From: Lachnospiraceae bacterium | GTDB taxonomy: Bacteria > Bacillota > Clostridia > Lachnospirales > Lachnospiraceae | DNA: 64,000 nt | Reading direction: 5' to 3' | Assembly (NCBI GenBank): GCA_015057325.1 | Contig: SVEQ01000003.1 | Span: 1 to 64,000 of the forward strand | Shown: in pieces, positions 8,552 through 18,300 of the stretch | Numbering within the stretch: the stretch's first letter is position 1 | How the letters are laid out: the number at the start of each line of letters is the position of its first letter | The notes under the pieces: generated by a model | What the model saw: only the letters and a program-made list of their open reading frames with translations | Databases searched by the model: none | What the model was told of the DNA's origin: nothing | Translations under genes and position numbers: made by a program

Positions 8552-9135
8552 TATTGTATGTTCTCTTCAATGAAATCAAGTATTTCATCACGCCCCTGCT
8601 TGGTAAGCGCAGAATATGCAAACATCATATCCTCGGAATCCATACCCAATTTCTTTCTGATAGCACTCATATTCTTATGATATTGAGAGCGTTTAATCTT
8701 ATCCAGCTTTGTCGCAATAATAACAGGAGAAAAACCACTCTCTACAATCCAGTCATACATCATTTTGTCATTTGCCGACGGATCATGACGAATATCCACA
8801 AGCAAAAATACCAAAACCAGTTTCTCGGAATTGTTAAGATAACGCTCTATCATTTTGCCCCAGTTTTCACGCTCTTTTGCAGAAACCTTGGCATATCCGT
8901 ATCCCGGAAGGTCAACAAAGTAAAACTGTTCATTAATATTATAGAAATTAATGGTCTGCGTTTTACCCGGAGTTGATGATGTTCTCGCAAGCGCCTTTCT
9001 ATTAAGCAAACCGTTAATAAGTGACGACTTGCCGACATTGGATTTGCCCGCAAACGCTATCTCTATCTTGTCATTTTTCGGCAGTGTACTTGTAATACCA
9101 CAAACCGTTTCAAGTTGTGCACTCTTAATAACCAT
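8551..9135 (-). CDS. engB: Ribosome-assembly GTPase EngB (YsxC/YihA)
   Basis: A 194-residue TRAFAC-class GTPase needed for late assembly of the 50S subunit. Motifs in order are G1 GKSNVGKSS (near residue 31), G2 threonine in STPGKTQT, G3 DLPG, G4 TKLDK and G5 SAL. Length is typical. The start has AAGGAG eight bases upstream. It is the last gene of the tig-clpP-clpX-lon-engB run, with an 11-base gap after lon, the conserved arrangement in many Firmicutes. Confidence 0.96.
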   Translation of the reverse strand: MVIKSAQLETVCGITSTLPKNDKIEIAFAGKSNVGKSSLINGLLNRKALARTSSTPGKTQTINFYNINEQFYFVDLPGYGYAKVSAKERENWGKMIERYLNNSEKLVLVFLLVDIRHDPSANDKMMYDWIVESGFSPVIIATKLDKIKRSQYHKNMSAIRKKLGMDSEDMMFAYSALTKQGRDEILDFIEENIQ

Positions 9136-9146
9136 TACATTACTCC

Positions 9147-11504
9147 TTATTTCTTTCCTGTGTTTTTCAATGCAAATGTTCTCTTAACAATGCCATGTTC
9201 TATTACTTCCTCAAATCTGCTGACATAGATAATGTCAAGTCCTGATTTAATCTCATCTTCTATCTCGCTAACATTTCTCTCATTCTCTGCCGGCACAAGA
9301 ACTTTCGTAAGTCCTGCATTCTTGGCAGCCAATAATTTTTCTTTGAGCCCACCTATAGGAAGCACGTTACCTTTGAGTGTTATTTCACCTGTCATTGCAA
9401 GCTTTCCGTCCACTTCACGATTAAGCAATGCCGAATACATTGCAAGTGCCATTGTAATACCTGCCGACGGACCATCCTTAGGCGTTGCGCCTTCCGGTAC
9501 ATGAACATGAACTATATGCTTCTCAAAGTATTCATCCGGAAGTTTCTTAATCTCCGGTAATGTTCTTACGCACGAAAGCGCAATTTTAGCCGACTCTTTC
9601 ATAACATCGCCGAGATTACCTGTAAGAGTAAGTTCCCCCTTGCCATCAAGAAGATTAACCTCAACCTGTAATGTGTCACCACCAACCTTGGTCCACGCAA
9701 GTCCATTGACAATACCAACCTTAGACTTAAGGTCTGAATCATCAGCACGATATTTCCACACTCCAAGCAAGTCAGGCAATTTCTTAGGGGTAACATTTAA
9801 CGACTTAAACTCACCTGTAAGTATTCCTCGAGCTGCTTTTTGCATCAATCTTCCAATAAGTCTTTCTAACTGACGAACGCCTGCTTCCTTCGTGTAGTGT
9901 TGGATAAGTTCATGTATAGCATCATCAGTTATCTTAAACTGCGATTTCTTAAGTCCATTCTTGGCAAGCTGCTTTGGAACAAGATAAAGCTTAGCAATAT
10001 GGAACTTCTCATTCTCTGTATAACTGTTAACCTCTATAATCTCCATACGGTCACGAAGCGGCGCAGGGATATCCGATGCGTCATTGGCTGTAGCAATAAA
10101 AAGTACATGCGACAAATCAACCGGCACCTCAAAATAGTGGTCAACAAAAGCAACATTCTGTTCTCCGTCTAAAACCTCTAAAAGTGCTGAAGCGGTATCG
10201 CCCTTGTAGTCACTTCCCGTCTTGTCAATCTCATCAAGAAGTATAAGCGGATTATTAACACCAGATTTAGAAATAGCAGTACAAATACGACCCGGCATGG
10301 CACCTATATATGTCTTTCTATGTCCGCGTATTTCAGCCTCATCACGCACTCCGCCAAGAGAAACTCTTGCATACTTCTTATGAAGTGCATCCGCAATAGA
10401 ATGTGCAATCGAGGTTTTTCCGGTACCCGGAGGTCCTACAAGACACAGAATCGGTGAGTCCTTTCTATCGCTTAATGTTCTAACCGCCATGTAATCGACA
10501 ATTCTCTCTTTTATCTTATCAAGACCATAATGATCCTTCTCAAGCTTATCTATTATACTGTTCAAATCCTTATTATCAACATTTTCCGCATTCCAAGGAT
10601 ATTCCAATAAAGTCTCAATATAGTTACGAAGAACCGCACTCTCTGATGATGAATAAGAAAGATTGCAAAATCTCTTAATCTCCTTCTCAAGCTTATCGCG
10701 GACTTCTTTTGGAGGATTAACCTCATCAAGCTTCTCAAGATAATGTTTTCCTTCATCTTCTATGTCGGCATCTCCAAGTTCTTTATGTATAAGCTTCATT
10801 TGTTCACGAAGCACATATTCCTTCTGATTCTGGCTGACATTGTCTCTTAGTTTTTCACCAAGGTCAACTCTTATTTCATTAACAGATATTTCATCTGTAA
10901 CAAACGATATAAGTTTATCTACTCTCTCATCTACACAAGGTGATTTTAATATTTCTAATTTCTGCTTAAGATCAAGAATCGTCGTTCCCGCAGTAATATC
11001 TACAAGCTGTTTTAAATCATTAATTCTAATTAACGTCTCATATATACGGTTATCCGGAAACATATTAAGTTCGTTACAACGCTTAATTAAATCACGAAGT
11101 ATCTTTATCCTTGCTTTTGTCTCATTAGCAGTAAAAGACGACTTCTTCTCCTTGATATTTGAAACTACAACCTGATAATAATCATCCGTTTTCTTGATTT
11201 TTTTGATGGTTGCACGTTTTCTAACCTCAAGTAATACCCTTACTACTCCGCCTGACAACTTCAATATCTGCTTAACGAACGCAATCGTACCGTAATGATA
11301 CAATTCACTCATTGCAACATCTTTCGATAAATGATCCACTTTGGCAGTGGCAACAAACAATTCTTTATTTTCTTGTAATGCCGTTGTAACACCTTTAACC
11401 GACATATTCTGTTTAACATCAAGATGCAACGTTGTATCCGGCATTAATGCCATATCCTTAAGCACCAATAACGGAATCCAACACTCTTCCTTTGCTTCCC
11501 TCAT
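9147..11504 (-). CDS. lon: ATP-dependent protease Lon (LonA)
   Basis: A 785-residue LonA protease degrading misfolded and regulatory proteins in the cytoplasm. An N-terminal substrate-recognition domain (about 1-200) and a coiled-coil region are followed by an AAA+ module with Walker A GPPGTGKT and Walker B LILLDEIDK. The C-terminal protease domain has the catalytic Ser680 in PKDGPSAGIT, followed by the conserved lysine. I chose the ATG at 11504 (MREAKEECW), which has a GAGAGG site upstream; an alternative 19 codons earlier has none. A terminator-like hairpin separates it from clpX, so lon probably has partly independent expression, consistent with a heat-shock gene. Confidence 0.97.
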   Translation of the reverse strand: MREAKEECWIPLLVLKDMALMPDTTLHLDVKQNMSVKGVTTALQENKELFVATAKVDHLSKDVAMSELYHYGTIAFVKQILKLSGGVVRVLLEVRKRATIKKIKKTDDYYQVVVSNIKEKKSSFTANETKARIKILRDLIKRCNELNMFPDNRIYETLIRINDLKQLVDITAGTTILDLKQKLEILKSPCVDERVDKLISFVTDEISVNEIRVDLGEKLRDNVSQNQKEYVLREQMKLIHKELGDADIEDEGKHYLEKLDEVNPPKEVRDKLEKEIKRFCNLSYSSSESAVLRNYIETLLEYPWNAENVDNKDLNSIIDKLEKDHYGLDKIKERIVDYMAVRTLSDRKDSPILCLVGPPGTGKTSIAHSIADALHKKYARVSLGGVRDEAEIRGHRKTYIGAMPGRICTAISKSGVNNPLILLDEIDKTGSDYKGDTASALLEVLDGEQNVAFVDHYFEVPVDLSHVLFIATANDASDIPAPLRDRMEIIEVNSYTENEKFHIAKLYLVPKQLAKNGLKKSQFKITDDAIHELIQHYTKEAGVRQLERLIGRLMQKAARGILTGEFKSLNVTPKKLPDLLGVWKYRADDSDLKSKVGIVNGLAWTKVGGDTLQVEVNLLDGKGELTLTGNLGDVMKESAKIALSCVRTLPEIKKLPDEYFEKHIVHVHVPEGATPKDGPSAGITMALAMYSALLNREVDGKLAMTGEITLKGNVLPIGGLKEKLLAAKNAGLTKVLVPAENERNVSEIEDEIKSGLDIIYVSRFEEVIEHGIVKRTFALKNTGKK

Positions 11505-11533
11505 ACAAAAACCTCTCAGATAACAAGATAAAA

Positions 11534-11562
11534 AATGGAACCTGTAATATACAAGTTCCATT
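11534..11562 (-). terminator. Terminator-like hairpin between clpX and lon
   Basis: The minus-strand stem AATGGAAC/GTTCCATT has an inner TGTA/TACA extension and is followed at once by TTTTTTATC. It would end or attenuate transcripts from clpX before lon. Confidence 0.75.
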
Positions 11563-11580
11563 CTAACAATTTTTTAATAA

Positions 11581-12873
11581 TTATGCAATCTCACCACTGT
11601 TTTTCTTAGAATGACGCTTAACAAATGTCTTTCTAGGTCTTGGTGTATCTGAATATATAATTTCAGGCTGGCCTGTACCTTCGACAGTTTCCTTTGTAAT
11701 GATACATTTTGAAATAGTATCATCGGAAGGAATCTCGTACATAAGGTCATTAACACTCTTCTCAATAATAGATCTAAGACCTCTGGCACCGGTCTTACGT
11801 TCCATAGTTTCTTTTGCAATAGCTCTAAGTGCATCTTCCTCAAATGAAAGTTCAACGCCATCGAGTTCAAATAACTTCTTATACTGCTTACAAATAGCAC
11901 TCTTAGGCTCTGTAAGTATTCTCATAAGAGCATCTTCATCCAAAAGATCAAGAGTAACCGTAACAGGCACACGTCCAATGAACTCAGGAATAAGACCGTA
12001 CTTCACATAGTCGGCCGGTGTAACCTGTTTCAATATCTCACCGACATTTTCTTCCATCTTATCGGCAAGTTCGGCACCAAAACCGATTGACTTCTTTCCA
12101 ACACGATTTTCGATTACTTTCTCTAATCCATCAAATGCACCACCGCAAATGAAAAGAATGTTACTTGTATCAATCTGAATAAACTCCTGATGTGGATGTT
12201 TTCTTCCACCTTGAGGAGGTACGGAAGCAACCGTTCCCTCAATAATCTTAAGAAGTGCCTGCTGTACGCCTTCACCGCTTACATCTCTTGTAATGGAAAC
12301 ATTTTCAGATTTCTTGGTAATCTTATCAATCTCATCAATATAAATGATACCATGCTGAGCTCTCTCAATATCATAGTCAGCCGCCTGAATAATCTTAAGA
12401 AGAATATTCTCAACATCTTCGCCGACATAACCTGCTTCTGTAAGTGCCGTAGCATCTGCAATTGCAAATGGTACATTAAGAAGTTTGGCCAAGGTCTGTG
12501 CAAGATATGTCTTACCGGAACCGGTAGGACCTACCATAATAATATTACTCTTTTGAAGTTCAACATCAAAATCCTTGTCAGACAATATTCTCTTGTAGTG
12601 ATTATAAACAGCAACAGAAAGAACCTTCTTAGCTTCATCCTGACCAATCACATAGTCATCAAGGAACTCCTTAATTTCTTTGGGTCTTAAGAGATTAATC
12701 TCTGTTGACTCACTATAGTCATCAAGTTCATCCTCGATTATTTCAGAACAAACCTCAATACATTCATCACAAATATACACATTCTGTCCGGCAATAAGTT
12801 TTCTTACCTGATCTTGTGTCTTATTACAAAATGAACAACGTAATGGTTTTCTGTCATCTCCACGAATAGCCAT
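11581..12873 (-). CDS. clpX: ATP-dependent Clp protease ATP-binding subunit ClpX
   Basis: A 430-residue AAA+ unfoldase that feeds substrates to ClpP. The N-terminal zinc-binding domain has CSFC and CDEC pairs (about residues 13-16 and 35-38). Walker A is GPTGSGKT, Walker [10 protein letters not shown], and the pore-loop GYVGED is present, as is the IGF loop for ClpP docking (KKSIGFG). Length is normal. GAGG lies seven bases before the ATG. It lies 25 bases after clpP, so translation is probably coupled within the operon. Confidence 0.97.
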   Translation of the reverse strand: MAIRGDDRKPLRCSFCNKTQDQVRKLIAGQNVYICDECIEVCSEIIEDELDDYSESTEINLLRPKEIKEFLDDYVIGQDEAKKVLSVAVYNHYKRILSDKDFDVELQKSNIIMVGPTGSGKTYLAQTLAKLLNVPFAIADATALTEAGYVGEDVENILLKIIQAADYDIERAQHGIIYIDEIDKITKKSENVSITRDVSGEGVQQALLKIIEGTVASVPPQGGRKHPHQEFIQIDTSNILFICGGAFDGLEKVIENRVGKKSIGFGAELADKMEENVGEILKQVTPADYVKYGLIPEFIGRVPVTVTLDLLDEDALMRILTEPKSAICKQYKKLFELDGVELSFEEDALRAIAKETMERKTGARGLRSIIEKSVNDLMYEIPSDDTISKCIITKETVEGTGQPEIIYSDTPRPRKTFVKRHSKKNSGEIA

Positions 12874-12898
12874 AGCTACACCTCGATTTCATAAAATC

Positions 12899-13498
12899 TT
12901 ATTTCAAAGCATCTCTGTTCTCAATAACAGTATCGATAAGTCCGTATTCTTTTGCCTGAAGAGCTGTAAGCCAGTTATCTCTGTCTGTATCCTTCTCAAT
13001 AACCTCATAAGGCTTACCTGTCTCTTTTGCAAGAATCTCATTAATCTTACGCTTTGTATGAAGGATATGCGCTGTTGTAATTTCCATATCACTAGCCTGA
13101 CTTCCACTAGGCATACCACCCATCGGCTGATGAATCATAATCTCTGCATTAGGAAGCGCCATACGCTTACCGGGTGCACCACCGGCAAGAAGGAATGCTC
13201 CCATACTTGCAGCCATACCAACACAAATTGTAGAAACATCACACTTAATATAATTCATTGTATCAAATATACCAAAGCCGGCAGATACTGAACCACCCGG
13301 ACTATTGATATAAAAATGTATATCCTTTTTAGGATCTTCTGATTCAAGGAACAAAAGCTGTGCTATAACAAGGCTTGCAGTTGTATCATTAACCTCTTCA
13401 CCAAGGAATATGATACGTTCCTTAAGTAATCTGGAATAAATGTCATAGGAACGCTCGCCTCTGCTTGTTTGTTCAATGACATAAGGGACTAAACTCAT
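12899..13498 (-). CDS. clpP: ATP-dependent Clp protease proteolytic subunit ClpP
   Basis: A 199-residue serine peptidase that assembles as a double heptamer and degrades proteins unfolded by ClpX or ClpC. The catalytic triad is visible: Ser98 in GMAASMGAF, His123 in MIHQPMGG, and an aspartate in the TDRDNW segment. The processing region at the N-terminus ([20 protein letters not shown]) is typical. AAGGAGGG lies seven bases before the start. The flanking tig and clpX genes are the standard neighbours. Confidence 0.97.
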   Translation of the reverse strand: MSLVPYVIEQTSRGERSYDIYSRLLKERIIFLGEEVNDTTASLVIAQLLFLESEDPKKDIHFYINSPGGSVSAGFGIFDTMNYIKCDVSTICVGMAASMGAFLLAGGAPGKRMALPNAEIMIHQPMGGMPSGSQASDMEITTAHILHTKRKINEILAKETGKPYEVIEKDTDRDNWLTALQAKEYGLIDTVIENRDALK

Positions 13499-13524
13499 TG
13501 TAAAACCCTCCTTAAATACATTGA

Positions 13525-14811
13525 TTATTTTTCAACTGCAGCATCGCGTACAAGGTCTACTGCCTTCTGAACTGCAATATCATTCTTGATTGCTTCCTTC
13601 TCGGAATCGCCAACTAACTCAGTAAGCTTCTCAACTTCCATCTGGTAAGTCTCAGCCATCTTCTTGAGTTCCTCATTAAGCTCATCCTCAGAAACTTCAA
13701 TATTCTCCGCCTTTGCAACTGCCTCAAGAACAAGACGTGACTTAATACGTCTTAATGCCTCAGGCTCAGCTGTCTCCATAAACTTCTCTTTTGACATACC
13801 TGAGAACTGGAAGTACTGATCAATAGAAAGACCCTGATAGCTTAACTGCTGAGCAAACTCATTCATCATCTGCTCTTTCTGTGTATTAATCATTGGTTCA
13901 GGAATATCCATCTTTGCGTCCTCGATAATCTTATCAACAACACGGCTTTCCTTCTCATTCTTTGCTTCTTTCTCTTTCTTTACCTTGAGTGTTGCCTTCA
14001 AATCCTCTTTGTATTCATCTAATGTATCAAACTCTGAAACATCTGATGCAAAATCATCATCTAACTCAGGAAGTTGAGTCTCCTTGATTCCGTTAAGCTT
14101 ACACTTAAATACAGCCGGCTTACCTGCAAGATCTGTTGCCTGATAATCCTCAGGGAATGTTACATTAACATCAAACTCATCGTCGATGTTCTTTCCAACA
14201 ATCTGATCCTCGAATGTATCGATAAATGAATGAGAACCAAGCTTCAACTGATAATTCTCGCCCTTACCACCTTCAAATGCAACGCCGTCAACAAATCCCT
14301 CGAAATCAATAGTTACTTCGTCGTCAAGCTTAGCTGCACGATCCTCTACAGGAACGTTTCTTGCATTCTGTTTCTGCTCGTTAAGAAGTGCTGCCTGTAC
14401 ATCCTCATCAGAAACCTCAGCATCAACCTTCTCAATCTCTACGCCTTTGTACTTACCAAGAGTAACTTCAGGCTTAACTGCAACAAGTGCTGTATAAATA
14501 AAATCTTTTCCCTTTTCCATCTGCTCAACGTCGATTTCAGGACGTGATACGATATCAAGACCACTCTCATCCATAGCGTCTGCATAGGTCTTCTCTATAC
14601 AAGTATTAGCTGCATCCTCATAGAATAATTCAGGGCCGTAAGCTTTCTCCAAATAATTCTGAGGTACCTTACCCTTACGGAATCCAGGCACTGAAAATTT
14701 GCCTTTTTTCTTATTATAAGACTCCTTCATTCCTGCAATAAAATCCTCTGCAGGTACCGTAACGGTAAGCTTAGCCATATTGTTCTCAAGATTATCTACT
14801 GTTAAATTCAT
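13525..14811 (-). CDS. tig: Trigger factor, ribosome-associated chaperone and prolyl isomerase
   Basis: A 428-residue protein binding nascent chains at the ribosomal exit tunnel. It has an N-terminal ribosome-binding domain with the signature GFRKGKVP (near residue 42), a central FKBP-type isomerase domain (about 150-245) and a long helical C-terminal domain. I chose the ATG at 14811 (MNLTVDNL) because AGGAGG lies 11 bases upstream; a methionine three codons earlier is only two bases from that site. The resulting length equals that of well-studied homologues. It is the first gene of the clp-lon operon, behind a strong predicted promoter. Confidence 0.96.
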   Translation of the reverse strand: MNLTVDNLENNMAKLTVTVPAEDFIAGMKESYNKKKGKFSVPGFRKGKVPQNYLEKAYGPELFYEDAANTCIEKTYADAMDESGLDIVSRPEIDVEQMEKGKDFIYTALVAVKPEVTLGKYKGVEIEKVDAEVSDEDVQAALLNEQKQNARNVPVEDRAAKLDDEVTIDFEGFVDGVAFEGGKGENYQLKLGSHSFIDTFEDQIVGKNIDDEFDVNVTFPEDYQATDLAGKPAVFKCKLNGIKETQLPELDDDFASDVSEFDTLDEYKEDLKATLKVKKEKEAKNEKESRVVDKIIEDAKMDIPEPMINTQKEQMMNEFAQQLSYQGLSIDQYFQFSGMSKEKFMETAEPEALRRIKSRLVLEAVAKAENIEVSEDELNEELKKMAETYQMEVEKLTELVGDSEKEAIKNDIAVQKAVDLVRDAAVEK

Positions 14812-14849
14812 GTTTAACATTTCCTCCTTACTCTGCACAATTAACACAC

Positions 14850-14878
14850 ATTATAGCATGAGGTATATACAATGTCTA
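14850..14878 (-). promoter_or_regulatory. Predicted sigma-A promoter of tig-clpP-clpX
   Basis: On the minus strand TAGACA (14873-14878), a 17-base spacer and TATAAT (14850-14855) lie about 40 bases upstream of the tig start. I saw no CIRCE or CtsR box nearby. Confidence 0.75.
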
Positions 14879-14939
14879 GTATTTATTTATAAAAGTGTAG
14901 TATGTATTTTTTAGCATTTTTTAAATCAAAAAATAGAAA

Positions 14940-14983
14940 GAAGCCGTAATCTACCTTTAGTTCAAAAAGCAAATTACGACTTC
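14940..14983 (-). terminator. Terminator of the small spore protein gene
   Basis: On the minus strand a GAAGTCGTAAT/ATTACGGCTTC stem (one mismatch) is followed by TTTCTATTTTTTG. It lies about 60 bases after the spore protein stop. Confidence 0.75.
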
Positions 14984-15040
14984 ATTCATTGTGCAGATGT
15001 TTTTCAATCTACAATCGGCTCAAAACCATTTGAACAGCAA

Positions 15041-15229
15041 TTACTTACCTGCCATCTGGTTCATCTGAGCTTCTACTAACTTCTTTGTCATCTGACCACC
15101 AACTGATCCTGTCTCTCTTGAAGTAAGATCACCGTTGTAGCCGTTCTTAAGAGAAACACCTACTTCAGATGCACACTCCATCTTGAAACGATTCAAAGCG
15201 TCAGATTTCTTGCTAGAATTGTTTGACAT
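15041..15229 (-). CDS. Alpha/beta-type small acid-soluble spore protein
   Basis: A 62-residue DNA-binding protein that coats and protects DNA in spores. It shows the family pattern: LNRFKMECASEVGVSL (GPR protease region), NGYNGDLTSRETGSVGGQM (conserved DNA-binding core) and a polar C-terminus. The position where most members read E-I-A or E-F-A at the GPR cleavage site here reads E-C-A, a mild deviation. I chose the ATG at 15229 because GGAGGG lies seven bases upstream. It stands alone between two terminator-like hairpins, as these genes usually do, and is probably read by a sporulation sigma factor, though I could not define the promoter. It implies that the lineage keeps at least part of a sporulation programme. 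Confidence 0.92.
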   Translation of the reverse strand: MSNNSSKKSDALNRFKMECASEVGVSLKNGYNGDLTSRETGSVGGQMTKKLVEAQMNQMAGK

Positions 15230-15332
15230 AACAGTTCCCTCCAAATCTATATATTTAAGACATCCTTGTGTCTTGAAAATAGTATTTGCAGGGAACTGAT
15301 ATTTATGAAGGTAATTCCTTCCAATTATTAAA

Positions 15333-18300
15333 TTATTCTTTCATCTTCTTTCTCAATACGATAAATGCTGCACATGACATTGTCATTATCGCAAAGAGCA
15401 TTACAATTGGTGTTGCATCTCCGGTCTTAGCATAACCCGAACTTGTAAGTGAGCCAACAGTTGATGCTGTCGAAGAATCTTTTGGTTTCTTTGACTTGTC
15501 TTTTATCTCAGAAACATCCTCATCATCGTCATCATCTGTAGATGGCTTTGGTGTTATAGTAACAGGTGTTTCTTTGCCTGAATCCGGAATAATCGGTGTT
15601 ATAACACCTGTATCCTGTTGAACAGTACTCTGTTGTGTTGTTGCTTCTTCATTATTAACAGTATAAAGTACTGCATATGTTGAGAATTGGTTCGTTGAAA
15701 TTGTATATGTGTTAGGATTACTATCCTCGTCAACAAGTACACTTCCAAGGAAGTTCTCACCGTCATTATGAATACGAACAACCTGCAATCCCGGCTTACC
15801 TGCAATGGAACCAAGAGGTATCGTCACAGATATATGTGCAGGATTAGCAAGGTTAGTGACCTTACTCTGTGTAACATTACCTGCCGGATCTGTTACTATC
15901 TTATACAAAGACAAATCAAGATATGCAGCTACAACCTTATTGCTGTCTGTAACAGCATACATAGCCGATATTTCTTCTGAAGATACACTCGTCTTTGGCA
16001 TAAGTGTTGCATATAATCTAAACTCAACCGTTCCGTTATTATCGATAAGTTTTCTATCATCTGCCGTAAAGTTAATGTAATCATCTGTAAAGATTGTGTC
16101 CATTCCATCAGCAGTTACATTTGGTGTATCAGATGTTGTTATAACAACTGATGTATTCTTACCCGAAAGAACAAGATCAATATAATGCAACGGATATACA
16201 ATCATGCCGTTATCAATAAGCAATCTCATATTCTTAGAGTATGTGCCGTCTGTAGCTACAATATTATAATTACCATCAGGCAAATTATCAAACGTAAACT
16301 CTGAACCGGCAGCAACTTCTTTTGCCATTATGCAGATACCGCCTTCAAATATACCAACAGTTATTGAACCATCCGAACCATCATCATATCTTGCCATACC
16401 GACAACGGATATTCCTGCCTGCGAATCTGATACCGTTCTAAAATATCCTTCATACTCAAGAACTTCGTTAGCATCTGAAACAGCTGTAATCTTATAAGCA
16501 TAAGAGGTAGCAGGTGAAAGTCCGGAAAGAACTGCTGAAACAGCCTTGCCATCTGTAGTAACTACTTCTGCTGAATCCGCCTCAGTATACTCTTCATCAG
16601 AAACTTTCTTATACGCAACAGCCGTTGACTTAATATCAAACGTTCCTTTGATAATATTAGCACCTACAGTTGCGGTATTATCGGTAAGATTTGTTATGGC
16701 TTTAATCTTCATGCTCATTGGTGTAAATGCAGTCTTGTCAGATGCATTGCCCGCATTATCTGCAGCTTGAATTGAATAGTCGCCTACTTCGTCAATAACA
16801 AAACTTCCCTTATAACCATTAGATATAGCCTCTATTGTGGCATCAAGTTTCTGATTGCCATGCATAACTTCTATTGTCTTTGAGTTAACACCACTTGTAG
16901 CATCTGTCACAGTGAAGTTAACGATAACACTTGAATTACTTCCTTTTTCAGTATAGAAGTCGATCTTAGGTTCGGTACAGTCAATCTTAATTGTTTTGAT
17001 GTCACTATGGTCATTGTCTTCACAATTAGTATGACAATATACATTTGATATACTCTTTGCCCATGCGTTGATATACCACACACCATCATCAGAAAGACTA
17101 ATCTTTTCAGAATCCTTTGTTGAACTTATATCATTCTTATTATATTTGAATGATGATTCTCCTTCTTTCCATATTCTGTAACTTGTTGTTACATCTGTAG
17201 GAGTAACCCCTGCGCCTTCATCAACCGACTTGATATTTTTAATTGTTACCGACGGAACTATATCACCCTTCTTGTACCAACCATCAAGACCATTAGGCTC
17301 TTCAGGAGCAAAGGTAATATACTTGTTAGGACAATCCGGAACAGTTGTTGATATCTTCTGAATATTCCATGTCTTTCTTGTAATGTTCTCTGCATTATCG
17401 GAAAGTTCTAATGTATAAGAACCTTTTGTTGTTGCATTGATAGAAACAGTATATTTATTACCTGTTTGTTTCTCATACTTCAAATTATCAGTAACCCCAT
17501 CAGGTCCTGTTACTGACGCATACTTAATATCACTTAAGTCATCCCATACAAGAACATCTATATTAGTATTATTGGTCCATGTATTTTCGTCAAACGAAGT
17601 TTCATATTCAGGCGCAACATCATCAATCTTAAACTCAACTGATTTTTGAGTCGCCTTCTCATTACCCGCATTGTCATATACAACTGCATATACGGAAACA
17701 TTATTGGTATTTATTCCCTTAGCGACAAGTTCTGAACCAAGAAGACTACATGTATATGCTTTAGGAGTTATACCATCACTTTCCATGTTGCTTATTGTCT
17801 TACTGTCACCGTGAATTTCATCAGTTCTAAATAATGTATCATTGACATACCATTCTATTCTTTCCAATCCGGAAACAGTATCGGAAACACTAACTCTGGC
17901 TTCACAATGGTTATAATATCTGCCGGCAGCGCCTACAATCTTATCCTTATTTTCTCCATAATATATAGCCAAACCACCAACTGTAGGTCCTTCCTCTTCT
18001 ACACTCCACTCATAGTCATCCTTTGTGTTACCATCCGGTCTAAGAATATAATCAGCACTTTGATTACCTGCCGTATCAACCGCACGGAACTTGATAACAC
18101 CTGTTCTATCTTTGTCTGCAGCAGTAAGTGCATCTCTCAACACAGAAATTGTTGCAACACCTGTAGTTTGATCAAACAATACCGGATTAGAATCATTTAT
18201 AGAATTACCAAACAATCCGTAATACAGTTTGTTAACACCTGACGTAGTATCTTCAAACTTAATATTAATTGTTACCTGTTTTTTGATATATGTACCAAAA